The position numbers and the translations under genes are program-made. Shown here piece by piece: positions 52,561-61,692 of a stretch of 64,000 nt of DNA (position 1 is the first letter of the stretch; every line of letters begins with the position of its first letter). The notes beneath the pieces are model-generated. The model made no database searches and had not been told where the DNA came from. It was given only the letters and a program-made list of their open reading frames with translations. This DNA is from Polaribacter filamentus (lineage in GTDB: Bacteria; Bacteroidota; Bacteroidia; Flavobacteriales; Flavobacteriaceae): NCBI RefSeq assembly GCF_002943715.1, contig NZ_MQUA01000013.1, forward strand, positions 1,295,001 to 1,359,000, read 5' to 3'.

Positions 52561-54762
52561 ATGAAAAAAATTTCTTTATTAGTATTTTCTTTATTCTTTG
52601 TCGCTGTGGCAAGTTTTGCGCAAGAGAAACAAGAAGCAAAGAAAACGAAGCAAGGACACACAGATCAGAACAAATTCAGACAAATGAAAGATGTTTTGGC
52701 AACTCCTAATGATCAACATACAGCTTCTGGCGCTCCTGGTCATCAATATACGCAACAGAAAGTTGATTATATGATGAATATTCGCTTAGAAGAAAGTACG
52801 AACAAAATTTATGGTGATGAAAATATTACGTATCATAATAATTCTAAAGATAATTTAGAGTATTTATGGTTACAGTTAGACCAAAACATGAGAGCAGATG
52901 ATTCTAAAACTCCTTTAGCTTCCTCTAATGCTGCTGCTGCTTTTTTAACACCAGACACATTTAAATCTTCTTTTATGAAAGAAAGTAAAGGTTTTGGTTT
53001 TAAAATTGAAAAAGTAGAAAGTGATGGTAAACCATTATCTCATTTTATAAATAGTACCATGATGCGTATTAATTTACCAAAAGCATTAGCTCCTGGTGAA
53101 TCTTTTAAATTCAGTATTAAATGGAACTATTTAATCAACGACATCAACAAAGATGGTGGACGTTCTGGATTAGAATCTTTTCCTGATGGAAACAATAATT
53201 ACACAATTGCACAATTTTTTCCAAGATTATGTGTATATGATAACGTACAAGGATGGCAAAACATGCAATTCTGGGGTAGAAGTGAATTTGCTTTAGAATT
53301 TGGAGATTATGAAGTAAACTTAACGGTACCTGCAGATCATATTGTAGACGCAACTGGTGTTTTACAAAATGAAAAAGATGTATTATCAAAAGAACAACGC
53401 AACCGTTGGGAAAAAGCTAGAAAATCATTTAAAGATCCTGTTTTAATTGTAACACAACAAGAAGCTGAAATAGCAGAAAAAGGACGTGCTACAACTTCAA
53501 AAACTTGGAAATTTAAAGCGGAACAAGTTAGAGATTTTGCTTTTGCAACGTCTAGGAAATATATTTGGGATGCAATGGCTACAAGTATAAATGGTAAAAC
53601 AGTAATGGCGGTGTCTTTATATCCAAAAGAAGGTAATCCTTTATGGGAAGAGCATTCTACAAGAGCAGTTGCACATACTTTAGTAGAATATTCTAAATTA
53701 ACGTTTGATTATCCGTATCCTAAAGCTATTTCTGTTCACTCTGAAAGACAAGGAATGGAATACCCAATGATTTGTTTTAACTTTGGTCGTCCAGAAGCAG
53801 ACGGAACCTATTCTGACAGAACTAAAAAAGGAATGTTAGGGGTAATTATTCATGAAGTTGGTCACAATTTCTTTCCGATGATTGTAAATTCTGATGAAAG
53901 ACAATGGACTTGGATGGATGAGGGCTTAAATTCATTCGTAGAAATTTTAGCAGAATTAACATACGATCCAGAATTATTCGCTACAAACCCTACAAACGAA
54001 ATTACACGATATATGGGCGGAGACCAAAGTAACATCTCGCCTATTATGTCTCAAGGTGATTATGTAAAACAATTTGGGCCAAATGCATATTCTAAACCAG
54101 CAGCTGGCTTATATATGCTGCGCCAGACAATTATGGGACCAGAATTATTCGATCATGCTTTTAGAACCTATGCACAAAGATGGATGTTTAAACACCCAAC
54201 TCCAGAAGATTTTTTTAGAACGATGGAAGATGCTTCTAGCATGGATTTAGATTGGTTTTTTAGAGGATGGTTTTACACCACGGATGTAACTGATATAGGA
54301 ATTAAAGAAGTAAAACCTTTATATTTAACCGATAAGCCAAGTGAAAGAGTTGCAAAATTAAAAGAGCAATACAAGCAATATTTTGAGGGAATGGGAGACT
54401 TAGTGTACATTACGGATAACAAAGAAGAAGCGAATGCGAAAGCAATGGATACGTATGCAAATGGTAAAGAAGTGCCTTCTTTTATTTATGAAGTAGAATT
54501 CGAAAAGCCAGGAGGTTTAGTAATGCCGCTTATTGTTGAGTTAACATATGCAGATGGCTCTAAAGAAAAACAAACGTTCCCCGCTCAAATATGGATGAAA
54601 GATGATACTTCTGTAAAAAGAATTTTTGCCGCTACTCAAGAAATTACAAATATAACTGTAGATTCAGATTTGGAAACTGCAGATGTGGATACTTCTAATA
54701 ACAGCTGGCCTAAAAAAGATGCTGATAAATTTGATCAATTTAAAGAGAAAATAAAAAATTAG
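52561..54762 (+). CDS. M1-family zinc metallopeptidase, copy 2
   Basis: A 733-residue paralogue of the upstream gene, with a signal peptide (LLVFSLFFVAVASFA), RQGMEYP in the GxMEN position, zinc motif His431-Glu-Val-Gly-His435 and Glu454 in WMDEGLN. The catalytic region and C-terminal YTTDVTDIG are almost identical to copy 1. Copy 2 has an extra segment of about 30 residues after that (LYLTDKPSERVAKLKEQY onwards). It arose by tandem duplication. It is followed by a strong terminator. Confidence 0.95.
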   Translation: MKKISLLVFSLFFVAVASFAQEKQEAKKTKQGHTDQNKFRQMKDVLATPNDQHTASGAPGHQYTQQKVDYMMNIRLEESTNKIYGDENITYHNNSKDNLEYLWLQLDQNMRADDSKTPLASSNAAAAFLTPDTFKSSFMKESKGFGFKIEKVESDGKPLSHFINSTMMRINLPKALAPGESFKFSIKWNYLINDINKDGGRSGLESFPDGNNNYTIAQFFPRLCVYDNVQGWQNMQFWGRSEFALEFGDYEVNLTVPADHIVDATGVLQNEKDVLSKEQRNRWEKARKSFKDPVLIVTQQEAEIAEKGRATTSKTWKFKAEQVRDFAFATSRKYIWDAMATSINGKTVMAVSLYPKEGNPLWEEHSTRAVAHTLVEYSKLTFDYPYPKAISVHSERQGMEYPMICFNFGRPEADGTYSDRTKKGMLGVIIHEVGHNFFPMIVNSDERQWTWMDEGLNSFVEILAELTYDPELFATNPTNEITRYMGGDQSNISPIMSQGDYVKQFGPNAYSKPAAGLYMLRQTIMGPELFDHAFRTYAQRWMFKHPTPEDFFRTMEDASSMDLDWFFRGWFYTTDVTDIGIKEVKPLYLTDKPSERVAKLKEQYKQYFEGMGDLVYITDNKEEANAKAMDTYANGKEVPSFIYEVEFEKPGGLVMPLIVELTYADGSKEKQTFPAQIWMKDDTSVKRIFAATQEITNITVDSDLETADVDTSNNSWPKKDADKFDQFKEKIKN

Positions 54763-54789
54763 TTTCTTTTAGTAAAATCTTATAATTCT

Positions 54790-54820
54790 AAGAAACCTCA
54801 CAAATTTGTGAGGTTTCTTT
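54790..54820 (+). terminator. Terminator after the second M1 gene
   Basis: A perfect 30-base palindrome with arms AAGAAACCTCACAAA and its complement, 54790-54819, followed by T. Confidence 0.9.
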
Positions 54821-54968
54821 GTTTTAATAAATGAAAACCGTGTAAAATCACAGTTAAAAATTTACCAAAATTTAAGTGAAAAAGTCTAAATTAGCTAACT
54901 ACGTTTATAGAACATTAAAACGTTGAGTAAAGACGTTAAATGTTAAAAAAAAGTTGTGCTTTTTAATA

Positions 54969-55209
54969 ATTAAAAAACAGAAAAAGATTAATTATTTCTC
55001 AGGAATTATCGGGCCATTTGGAGTTCTATTTTTAGTGATTAGCTATTTGTCAATTACTATTTATGCTATAGTACTCATTCTAAAAAACGAAAAAAATTAG
55101 AACTCTTTTTATGGCTATTAATTATATTTTTTTTTCAATTTTAGGCAGTATAATATATATTCTTAAACATAAATTAAACAGTAAAAACCCAAAACTTAAA
55201 AGTGCTTGA
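54969..55209 (+). pseudogene. Frameshifted PLDc_N-type small membrane protein
   Basis: A small two-helix membrane protein with a phospholipase-D N-terminal (PLDc_N) motif, broken by single-base slips. Part 1 reads FSGIIGPFGVLFLVISY and then AIVLILKNE. Part 2, in a second frame, reads LELFLWLLIIFFF, and part 3, in a third, SILGSIIYILKHKLN to a TGA at 55209. One base more in A7 (55090-55096) and one more in T9 (55127-55135) restores one reading of about 75 residues. No start codon is visible. It may be a decayed gene or homopolymer miscalls. Relatives are small PLDc_N-only proteins in flavobacteria. Confidence 0.6.
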
Positions 55210-55315
55210 AAATAAATAACTTGATATACAAAGTATTAAAAAAATAGCAGTTAATTACAAACAAAAAGATTATGGTTTTCTACTTTTCATAAACAAACCA
55301 TTTACTAAACAAAAA

Positions 55316-55345
55316 AACATCCATTTTTTTTATTAGATGGATGCT
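55316..55345 (-). terminator. Terminator after the acyltransferase gene
   Basis: CATCCA (55318-55323) and TGGATG (55338-55343) with A/T tracts on both sides. On the minus strand it is followed by a T run, as expected for the gene ending at 55379. Confidence 0.6.
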
Positions 55346-55378
55346 TTCTTTTAAAAGTTAAAATTTATACTTTTGTAA

Positions 55379-56227
55379 TTAAGATTTCCAAAATTTTCGC
55401 AGTTCGTTTAATTCCGCTTCTTCATTTCGTAGTTCTTCTAACTCTTTTACAGACAATACTTTCAAAAATGAAGGGTGTTGCTCAATTGCATATTCAATCT
55501 TTGTAATAATATCAGCAAAATCATCATTCTCATAATCAATATCCAAAGGTTCTTTAATAACCATAGACTGTAGCACGTTTTTTCGTTTAATCCGAAGCCC
55601 TTTTTTATCAAAAGAACGTCTAAAGCCATCAATAACTATCGGCACCACAATTGGTTTAAAAGTTTTAATAATATGCGCTGTTCCCCTTCTAATTGGTTTA
55701 AAAGGTGTCGTAGTTCCTTGCGGAAAGGTAACAACCCAACCGTCATCTATCGCTTTACCAATATTAGAAATATCAGAATTTTTTACTTGCCTGTTTATAT
55801 CTTTACCTTCACTCCTCCAGGTTCTGTCTATAGAAATAGAACCCGCATAGGCAAATATTTTTGGCAACAAACCAGCTCTCATCGTTTCACCGGCAGCAAC
55901 AAAATAAAAATTTAATTTAGGTTGCCATATGTAGCCAATATTTTTAATAGAATCATCTCTACCTTTTAAAGCAGCATTAAACACATGAAACATCGCCGCA
56001 ACATCAGCAAAATAGGTTTGATGATTAGAAATAAACAAAACTCCGCTATCTGGTAAATCTCTTAATATTTTAGAACCTTCTATTTGAAGACTATTAAACT
56101 TGCGATATCTACTATGAGAAATAACGCCAAAAAAGCGAATAATCCACTTTTTTATAAATAAATAATGTCCAAAAGGATTCCTTTTAAATAGGGGCATTTG
56201 TATATTTTTTCTTGGTTGACTTAACAA
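55379..56227 (-). CDS. Lysophospholipid acyltransferase (PlsC family)
   Basis: A 282-residue 1-acyl-glycerol-3-phosphate acyltransferase-like enzyme of the LPLAT superfamily. The catalytic motif NHQTYFAD is the HX4D box, and FPQGTTTPF is the phosphate-binding EGTR-like motif. Later PIVIDGFRRSF is the third block. A longer start (MLSQPRKNIQ) precedes the internal MPLFKRNPFG, which I judge likelier but cannot prove. Expected at the inner membrane in phospholipid or glycolipid synthesis. It may also act on flavobacterial aminolipids. Confidence 0.9.
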   Translation of the reverse strand: MLSQPRKNIQMPLFKRNPFGHYLFIKKWIIRFFGVISHSRYRKFNSLQIEGSKILRDLPDSGVLFISNHQTYFADVAAMFHVFNAALKGRDDSIKNIGYIWQPKLNFYFVAAGETMRAGLLPKIFAYAGSISIDRTWRSEGKDINRQVKNSDISNIGKAIDDGWVVTFPQGTTTPFKPIRRGTAHIIKTFKPIVVPIVIDGFRRSFDKKGLRIKRKNVLQSMVIKEPLDIDYENDDFADIITKIEYAIEQHPSFLKVLSVKELEELRNEEAELNELRKFWKS

Positions 56228-56253
56228 AATTACAAAAACAATTCAATAACTTC

Positions 56254-56880
56254 TTATTTTAAGAGTTCTTTAATTTCAGAAAGCATCATTCCAGTTGCAC
56301 CCCAAACAAAATGGTCGTTAATTTTAAAACAAGGAACTTCTGTTTTTTTCATGTAAGAAGTATCCAAGGTAACAGTTGTCATAGTCGCATCAGCTAACAA
56401 ATCACTGACTAAAACTTCAATTTCTTGGGAAACTTCGTGATTTAAAACAAAGTTAGGCCGTACATCAACAAAACCTAAAAACGGAGTTGCTAAAAAATTA
56501 CTAGGCGGAATATACACATCTGTTAATTCTCTTATAATTTTTACGGATGAAGGCAAAACGCCAACTTCTTCTAAAGTTTCTCTTAAAGCTGTTTGTTCTA
56601 AATTTTTATCAGATTTCTCTGTTTTTCCGCCAGGGAAACTAATTTGAGCGGAATGTATGCCCTTATAACTGGCTCTTTGCGTTAATAGAAAACAAGTTTC
56701 ATTTTCTTTATTTGGATAAAATAGGACTAAAACTGCCGCTTTTCGGGGTTTATTAGCGGCTATTTTTTCTTGATCGTATTGTAACCGAAGTTTAGGAGCC
56801 ATTTTAAATTGAGCCTCTAAACCGCCTAATTCCTTCTTCTTTAACTCTTCAATTTTTTGGGTGAAGTCTTTAAAATTCAT
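56254..56880 (-). CDS. NUDIX hydrolase, CoA pyrophosphatase type
   Basis: A 208-residue cytosolic hydrolase with an N-terminal UPF0035 motif (LLTQRASYKGIHSAQISFPGG) followed directly by the Nudix box (GGKTEKSD to RETLEEVGV). These two together identify the CoA-disulfide/CoA pyrophosphatase subgroup (NudL/Pcd1-like). It is 26 bases upstream of the acyltransferase gene in the same orientation, so they may be cotranscribed. Confidence 0.93.
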   Translation of the reverse strand: MNFKDFTQKIEELKKKELGGLEAQFKMAPKLRLQYDQEKIAANKPRKAAVLVLFYPNKENETCFLLTQRASYKGIHSAQISFPGGKTEKSDKNLEQTALRETLEEVGVLPSSVKIIRELTDVYIPPSNFLATPFLGFVDVRPNFVLNHEVSQEIEVLVSDLLADATMTTVTLDTSYMKKTEVPCFKINDHFVWGATGMMLSEIKELLK

Positions 56881-56970
56881 TCTGATTCGTTACTTTTAGC
56901 AAACATATAGTTTTAGGATACAAAACAATATTTTTTGGCAAGAATTTTTGATTTATGATTAGCAAATAAA

Positions 56971-57252
56971 ATGATGGATAAAAAATATAAAAAATTAATT
57001 TTAAGTATTGTCTTGGATATAATTGGCTTTTTTACCGTAATTCCGTTTGATATAATTTGGGCGCCAATTTCTGGTTACATAATGACAAAAATATACAAAG
57101 GATACAAAGGTAAAGTTGCGGGTGTTATCAGTTTTTTAGAAGAAATAATTCCTTTTTTAGACGTAATTCCAACTTTTACAATTATGTGGATTTACACCTA
57201 TGTCATCAATAAAGAGGATAATAAAGATGAAACTATTATTGAGGTTTTGTAG
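56971..57252 (+). CDS. Small flavobacterial membrane protein
   Basis: A 93-residue protein with two or three transmembrane helices (LILSIVLDIIGFFTVIPF; FLDVIPTFTIMWIYTYVI) and no domain I can name. I recall similar ones in related flavobacteria. Its 3' end overlaps the converging DUF6787 gene by 17 bases without a terminator between them. Function is unknown. Confidence 0.7.
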   Translation: MMDKKYKKLILSIVLDIIGFFTVIPFDIIWAPISGYIMTKIYKGYKGKVAGVISFLEEIIPFLDVIPTFTIMWIYTYVINKEDNKDETIIEVL

Positions 57253-57559
57253 ATTCTTTAAACAAAAAACCTAGGCCTAATCTGCTTAAAAACTTTTTCT
57301 CGAAAGCCCAAAAGAATTTAAACTGCCCAAAAAACCAACCCACAATTGGCAACGTCAATTGATAAATAGGAAATATTAGCAATATTCTTAATGGCCAAAA
57401 AATAAAAGGTGAAACTGTTTCTAAAGACAATCCGAAGAAAAGCGTAATCGGTTTTGCAACCCAAGTGGCAAAAGAGCCATTAATCGAAAAAACCAATATA
57501 ATCGCTAAAATTGACAAATTGTTATCAATATTCCAACGTTTTTTTAATTTTTCTATCAA
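57236..57559 (-). CDS. DUF6787 family membrane protein
   Basis: A 107-residue membrane protein with the signature SINGSFATWVAKPITLFFGL followed by PLRILLIFPIYQLTLPIVGWFFGQFKFFW. In flavobacteria it lies directly before or after lgt, as here (2 bases after lgt, same strand). Function unknown; the linkage to lgt suggests a cell-envelope role. Confidence 0.82.
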   Translation of the reverse strand: MIEKLKKRWNIDNNLSILAIILVFSINGSFATWVAKPITLFFGLSLETVSPFIFWPLRILLIFPIYQLTLPIVGWFFGQFKFFWAFEKKFLSRLGLGFLFKESTKPQ

Positions 57560-57561
57560 AA

Positions 57562-58392
57562 TTATACTGCTTTTTTAGTTTTTTTAAACATCAACCAAAG
57601 ACCAATTAAAATTAAAGGAATACTTAATACTTGACCTGTATTTAATAGATTAAAGAAACCATCTTCTCTGCCTTCTGCTTGTTCTACTTTTAAAAATTCT
57701 ATAATAAAACGTAAAGACCATAAAACAACCATAAACAAACCAAATAAGAAACCTACTTGCTTTTTCTTATCGGTTTTCCAATATAAAAACCAAAGTACAA
57801 AAAACAGCGCTAAATAACTAAATGCTTCATATAATTGCGTTGGATGTCTTGCAAAATCCTCTCCGTTTGCTTTAAAAATAACTCCAAAATTAGAACCTGT
57901 TTCTTTTCCGTATATTTCTGAATTAAAAAAATTTCCTGTTCTAATAAAAAATCCTGCTAATGCAACCATAATTGCCAATCTATCCAAAATAAACAACCAA
58001 GGCTTATTTAAGTGCTTTTTCGAATAAAAATACATCGTCATAATAATTGAAATTGCAGCTCCATGACTTGCAAATCCTGTAAAACCTGTAAACTTCCAGC
58101 TTCCGTTAATTTGCTTAAACGGAATAATAATTTCTAATAAATGGTTTTGATAATAAGACCAACTATAGAAAAACACATCTCCTAAACGCATACCAACAAG
58201 CATAGAAATAAATACATACATAAACAACGTATCCAGCTTTTCTTCAGGAATTTCGTCTTTAATATATATTTTTTTCATCAGATGTAGACCTAATAGAAAT
58301 GCTGCCACAAACATTAAACTGTACCATCGTATTACAAAAAATCCTAGGTCAATTCCTAATGATGGATTCCATTCTATTGCTAAAAAATTCAT
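57562..58392 (-). CDS. lgt: Prolipoprotein diacylglyceryl transferase
   Basis: It attaches a diacylglycerol to the lipobox Cys of lipoproteins in the inner membrane. The protein has 276 residues with seven helices. Conserved features are RWYSLMFVAAFLLG, GFASHGAAI (the essential His segment), ALAGFFIRTGNFFNSEIYG and ARHPTQLYEAF. The upstream yidD and downstream DUF6787 genes are on the same strand; this set looks like an operon. It explains the many lipobox proteins in the window. Confidence 0.96.
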   Translation of the reverse strand: MNFLAIEWNPSLGIDLGFFVIRWYSLMFVAAFLLGLHLMKKIYIKDEIPEEKLDTLFMYVFISMLVGMRLGDVFFYSWSYYQNHLLEIIIPFKQINGSWKFTGFTGFASHGAAISIIMTMYFYSKKHLNKPWLFILDRLAIMVALAGFFIRTGNFFNSEIYGKETGSNFGVIFKANGEDFARHPTQLYEAFSYLALFFVLWFLYWKTDKKKQVGFLFGLFMVVLWSLRFIIEFLKVEQAEGREDGFFNLLNTGQVLSIPLILIGLWLMFKKTKKAV

Positions 58393-58434
58393 ACTTTTTT
58401 ATTCTTTTTTTGTCATTGTGAATGACATTATTTT

Positions 58435-58668
58435 TTAATCTTTCTTTTCTTGCACAGGATCGTAACCACTTCCTCCCCATGGATGACAACTAAATATTCT
58501 TTTCAAAGCCATCCATCCACCAGAAAATAAACCATATTTTTGCAAAGCCTCGATTGTATAATGTGAACAAGTTGGACTATATCTACAAGTTGCTGGTGTA
58601 AATGGTGAAATTGCCGTTTGATAAAACCGAACTAGCAATATAAATGGATATAAAAGTATTTTTTTCAA
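58435..58668 (-). CDS. yidD: Membrane protein insertion efficiency factor YidD
   Basis: A 77-residue protein that helps YidC insert membrane proteins. Signature [19 protein letters not shown] with [11 protein letters not shown] after it is diagnostic. An N-terminal amphipathic helix ([19 protein letters not shown]) anchors it at the membrane. It lies 42 bases upstream of lgt. Confidence 0.94.
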   Translation of the reverse strand: MKKILLYPFILLVRFYQTAISPFTPATCRYSPTCSHYTIEALQKYGLFSGGWMALKRIFSCHPWGGSGYDPVQEKKD

Positions 58669-58693
58669 AAATTAAACTTTATTTATTTCTAAA

Positions 58694-58710
58694 AGTTCTC
58701 GATACAATTT
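58694..58710. repeat. Dispersed 17-bp repeat, copy 2
   Basis: AGTTCTCGATACAATTT, identical to 6863-6879, in the gap between yidD and cysS; A/T-rich partial similarity continues beyond it. Confidence 0.55.
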
Positions 58711-58778
58711 CTATGAAAAATTGAAATTACTAGAATTGAAAGACTCGTAATTCATAATTTACAATTCGTAATTATCTC

Positions 58779-60257
58779 TTAATTAATTGAAAACGTTGTG
58801 CCTTCTTTCCCATCTTTTAACTGAATGCCTAATTCAATTAATTCGTCTCTAATTTGGTCTGATAATGTCCAATCTTTATTTTCTCTTGCTTCTTTTCTTA
58901 ATTTGATCAGCAGCTCTACTACTCCATTTATTTTTTCTGAATTGTCTTGATAATTTTCATTCATCAATCCTAAAACATCAAAAACAAATGCTTTTATTGT
59001 TGTTTTAAATTCTTCTAAATCTTCTGATGTTAAACTTGCTTTTTGTTCTTTAATTTGATTGATCACTTTTACAGCTTCAAATAAATGTGCTATCAAAATA
59101 GGGGTGTTAAAATCATCGTTCATTGCGGAATAACAATCTTTTTTCCATTTTAAAACATCAAAAGTGGATATTTTACTCGCTTCTATTTTATCAACAAAAT
59201 TAACAGCCTCCATCAACTTTCCATGTCCTTTTTCTGATGCTTCTAAAGCTTCCCCAGAAAAGTCTAAAATACTTCTATAATTGGCTTGCATGTTAAAAAA
59301 ACGAACCACACTTGCAGAAAAGGCTTTTGGTAAGATGTGATTTTTCCCAGATAAAATTTCATTTGGTAGAATAAAATTTCCTGTAGATTTCGCCATTTTC
59401 TGACTGTTTAACAACAGCATATTTGTGTGCATCCAATAACTTACGGGCGTTTTGCCACTGCAAGTTTGAGATTGTGCAATTTCACATTCGTGATGTGGGA
59501 ATTTTAAATCTATTCCGCCTCCATGAATATCAAACTGTTCTCCTAAATACTTGGTACTCATTACAGAACATTCTAAATGCCAACCAGGAAAGCCATCGCT
59601 CCAAGGCGAAGGCCAACGCATAATATGTCTTTCATCCGCTTTTTTCCAAAGCGCAAAATCTTGTGGGTTTTTCTTATCCGATTGACCGTCTAAAGAACGT
59701 GTATTATGAATTAAATCTTCTACTTTTCTGCCCGACAGAATCCCGTAATGACTATTTTTATTATATTCTAAAACATCAAAATATACAGAGCCATTTACTT
59801 CATACCCAAACCCTTTTTCAATGATTTCTTTAATCATTTCAATCTGTTCTACAATATGACCAGTTGCCGTTGGCTCGATACTTGGTGGTAAAAAGTTGTA
59901 GTTTTTTAACACATCATGAAAGTCAACAGTGTAACGCTGAACAACTTCCATTGGCTCAATTTGCTCTAAACGTGCTTTTTTTGAAATTCGGTCTTCACCT
60001 TCATCCGCATCGTTTTCTAAATGCCCAGCATCCGTAATATTACGTACATAACGCACTTTATACCCCAAATGCAACAAATATCTATACAACACATCAAAGA
60101 ACATAAAGGTTCTTACATTACCCAAATGTGCATTGCTGTATACTGTAGGTCCGCAAACGTACATACCTACATATCCGTCTGTTAAGGTTTTAAAATCCTC
60201 TTTTTGTTTGCTAAGAGAGTTGTATACTTTAAGTTTATTTTCTTTGTAGAGTTCCAT
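58779..60257 (-). CDS. cysS: Cysteinyl-tRNA synthetase
   Basis: It charges tRNA-Cys. It is a class I synthetase of 492 residues. The HIGH-like motif is [13 protein letters not shown] with the first zinc Cys, the other zinc ligands lie around HLECSVM and HHECEIAQ, and the KMSKS-like motif is KMAKSTGNF. The DALR anticodon domain covers about residues 355-492. Start [15 protein letters not shown] is typical. Confidence 0.97.
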   Translation of the reverse strand: MELYKENKLKVYNSLSKQKEDFKTLTDGYVGMYVCGPTVYSNAHLGNVRTFMFFDVLYRYLLHLGYKVRYVRNITDAGHLENDADEGEDRISKKARLEQIEPMEVVQRYTVDFHDVLKNYNFLPPSIEPTATGHIVEQIEMIKEIIEKGFGYEVNGSVYFDVLEYNKNSHYGILSGRKVEDLIHNTRSLDGQSDKKNPQDFALWKKADERHIMRWPSPWSDGFPGWHLECSVMSTKYLGEQFDIHGGGIDLKFPHHECEIAQSQTCSGKTPVSYWMHTNMLLLNSQKMAKSTGNFILPNEILSGKNHILPKAFSASVVRFFNMQANYRSILDFSGEALEASEKGHGKLMEAVNFVDKIEASKISTFDVLKWKKDCYSAMNDDFNTPILIAHLFEAVKVINQIKEQKASLTSEDLEEFKTTIKAFVFDVLGLMNENYQDNSEKINGVVELLIKLRKEARENKDWTLSDQIRDELIELGIQLKDGKEGTTFSIN

Positions 60258-60593
60258 TAAAAAAGTTACTATTTACAGCGGATAAAGATAGGAACTTTAA
60301 AAAGAATATCGAAATGGAATTTGTTAGAAATTTAGCAAAGAATGAAGCTTCTATAAGTACTTGATTTTAAAATACCCTAATTTTGTTACTGTTTATTTAA
60401 ATGAGTTCCAAAATGGATGAAAAATAGTACCAGAGAATCGCAGAGAATTTTCATAGAGATTTACAAAGAAGTATTTTATGGTCGTTTTTCAATTAATAAA
60501 CCGTTTTATGAGATTAAACTTGTAGAAATCTATTAGATTGATAAACCAAAAAATCTCATTATTTATTTCTAAATTTACATTTCAATATTTACA
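60258..60593. other. Non-coding gap between cysS and meaB
   Basis: A 336-base gap holding no gene that I can support. At 60430-60471 there is a purine-rich imperfect repeat of AGAGA words (AGAGAATCGCAGAGAATTTT). Such tracts occur in flavobacterial intergenic DNA. Confidence 0.55.
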
Positions 60594-61661
60594 ATGGATA
60601 AAAAACAATCTGCAATACATGAAAATGAAGGTGTTTCTCAACCAGGAACAACTAGTAAATCAAGTGCAGAAAAAATAAAAATCAGCAGAGCAAAACAGAA
60701 TTCTGTTGATGATTTTGTATCCAATATTTTGGCAGGAAATATTGCATTTTTAAGCAGAGCAATTACACTGGTAGAAAGCACAAATGAGAAACATCAGCAA
60801 AAAGCAAATGAAATTTTAGATCATTGTTTGCCACACGCAAATAATTCTGTGAGAATAGGAATTACGGGTGTTCCTGGCGTCGGAAAAAGTACTTTTATTG
60901 AATCTTTTGGAAAACACTTAACGGCTCAAGGAAAAAAAGTGGCCGTTTTAGCGGTAGACCCAAGTAGTTCTGTAAACAAAGGTTCTATTTTAGGTGATAA
61001 AACGAGAATGGAAGAATTAGTAACTGATAAAAATGCATTTATTAGACCATCCCCTTCCGGATCTTCTTTAGGTGGCGTTGCACAAAAAACGCGCGAAAGT
61101 ATTATTCTTTGCGAAGCTGCTGGTTTTGATACGATAATTATTGAAACTGTTGGCGTTGGGCAATCGGAAACGGTTGTGCATTCTATGGTTGATTTTTTTT
61201 TATTATTAAAATTAGCGGGCGCGGGCGATGAATTACAAGGAATTAAACGCGGAATTATAGAAATGGCAGATGCAATTGTCATTAACAAAGCCGATGGCGA
61301 TAATCAAAAAAATGCAAATATTGCTAAAGTTGAATTTAACAGAGCTTTGCATTTATACCCAATAAAAGAAAGTACTTGGCAACCAAAAGTTCTTACAGCA
61401 AGTGCTTTGCAGAATTTAGGGATTCAAAAAATTGATACCATGATTACTGATTATATTTCTTTAACGAAAGAAAATAAATATTTCGACATCAAAAGAAATG
61501 AGCAAAATAAGTATTGGTTACTTTCTACGATCAATCAGCAATTAAAAAATCGATTTTATCAAAATCCAAAAGTTAAAAATGCTTTAGCAAAAGAAATTAA
61601 AGATTTAGAAAACGGAAAAACAACACCTTTTAATGCTGCTAAACGTTTGTTGGAGTTGTAG
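60594..61661 (+). CDS. meaB: MeaB/ArgK-family GTPase chaperone of B12-dependent mutase
   Basis: A G-protein chaperone that protects and reactivates methylmalonyl-CoA mutase (MeaB/MMAA/ArgK family). The P-loop is [12 protein letters not shown] near residue 92, followed by [19 protein letters not shown], the ETVGVGQSE switch and the NKAD G4 motif. At 355 residues it is normal. N-terminal about 30 residues are Ser/Lys-rich and probably disordered. The mutase genes are not in the window, but the adenosyltransferase at 2459 supplies the cofactor. Confidence 0.95.
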   Translation: MDKKQSAIHENEGVSQPGTTSKSSAEKIKISRAKQNSVDDFVSNILAGNIAFLSRAITLVESTNEKHQQKANEILDHCLPHANNSVRIGITGVPGVGKSTFIESFGKHLTAQGKKVAVLAVDPSSSVNKGSILGDKTRMEELVTDKNAFIRPSPSGSSLGGVAQKTRESIILCEAAGFDTIIIETVGVGQSETVVHSMVDFFLLLKLAGAGDELQGIKRGIIEMADAIVINKADGDNQKNANIAKVEFNRALHLYPIKESTWQPKVLTASALQNLGIQKIDTMITDYISLTKENKYFDIKRNEQNKYWLLSTINQQLKNRFYQNPKVKNALAKEIKDLENGKTTPFNAAKRLLEL

Positions 61662-61692
61662 TTTTCCTAAATTTAATCAATCCATATTTATT

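Noticed and set aside
53144..53389. Minus-strand frame inside the second M1 gene
   Set aside because: It is antisense to the conserved N-terminal domain of the peptidase.
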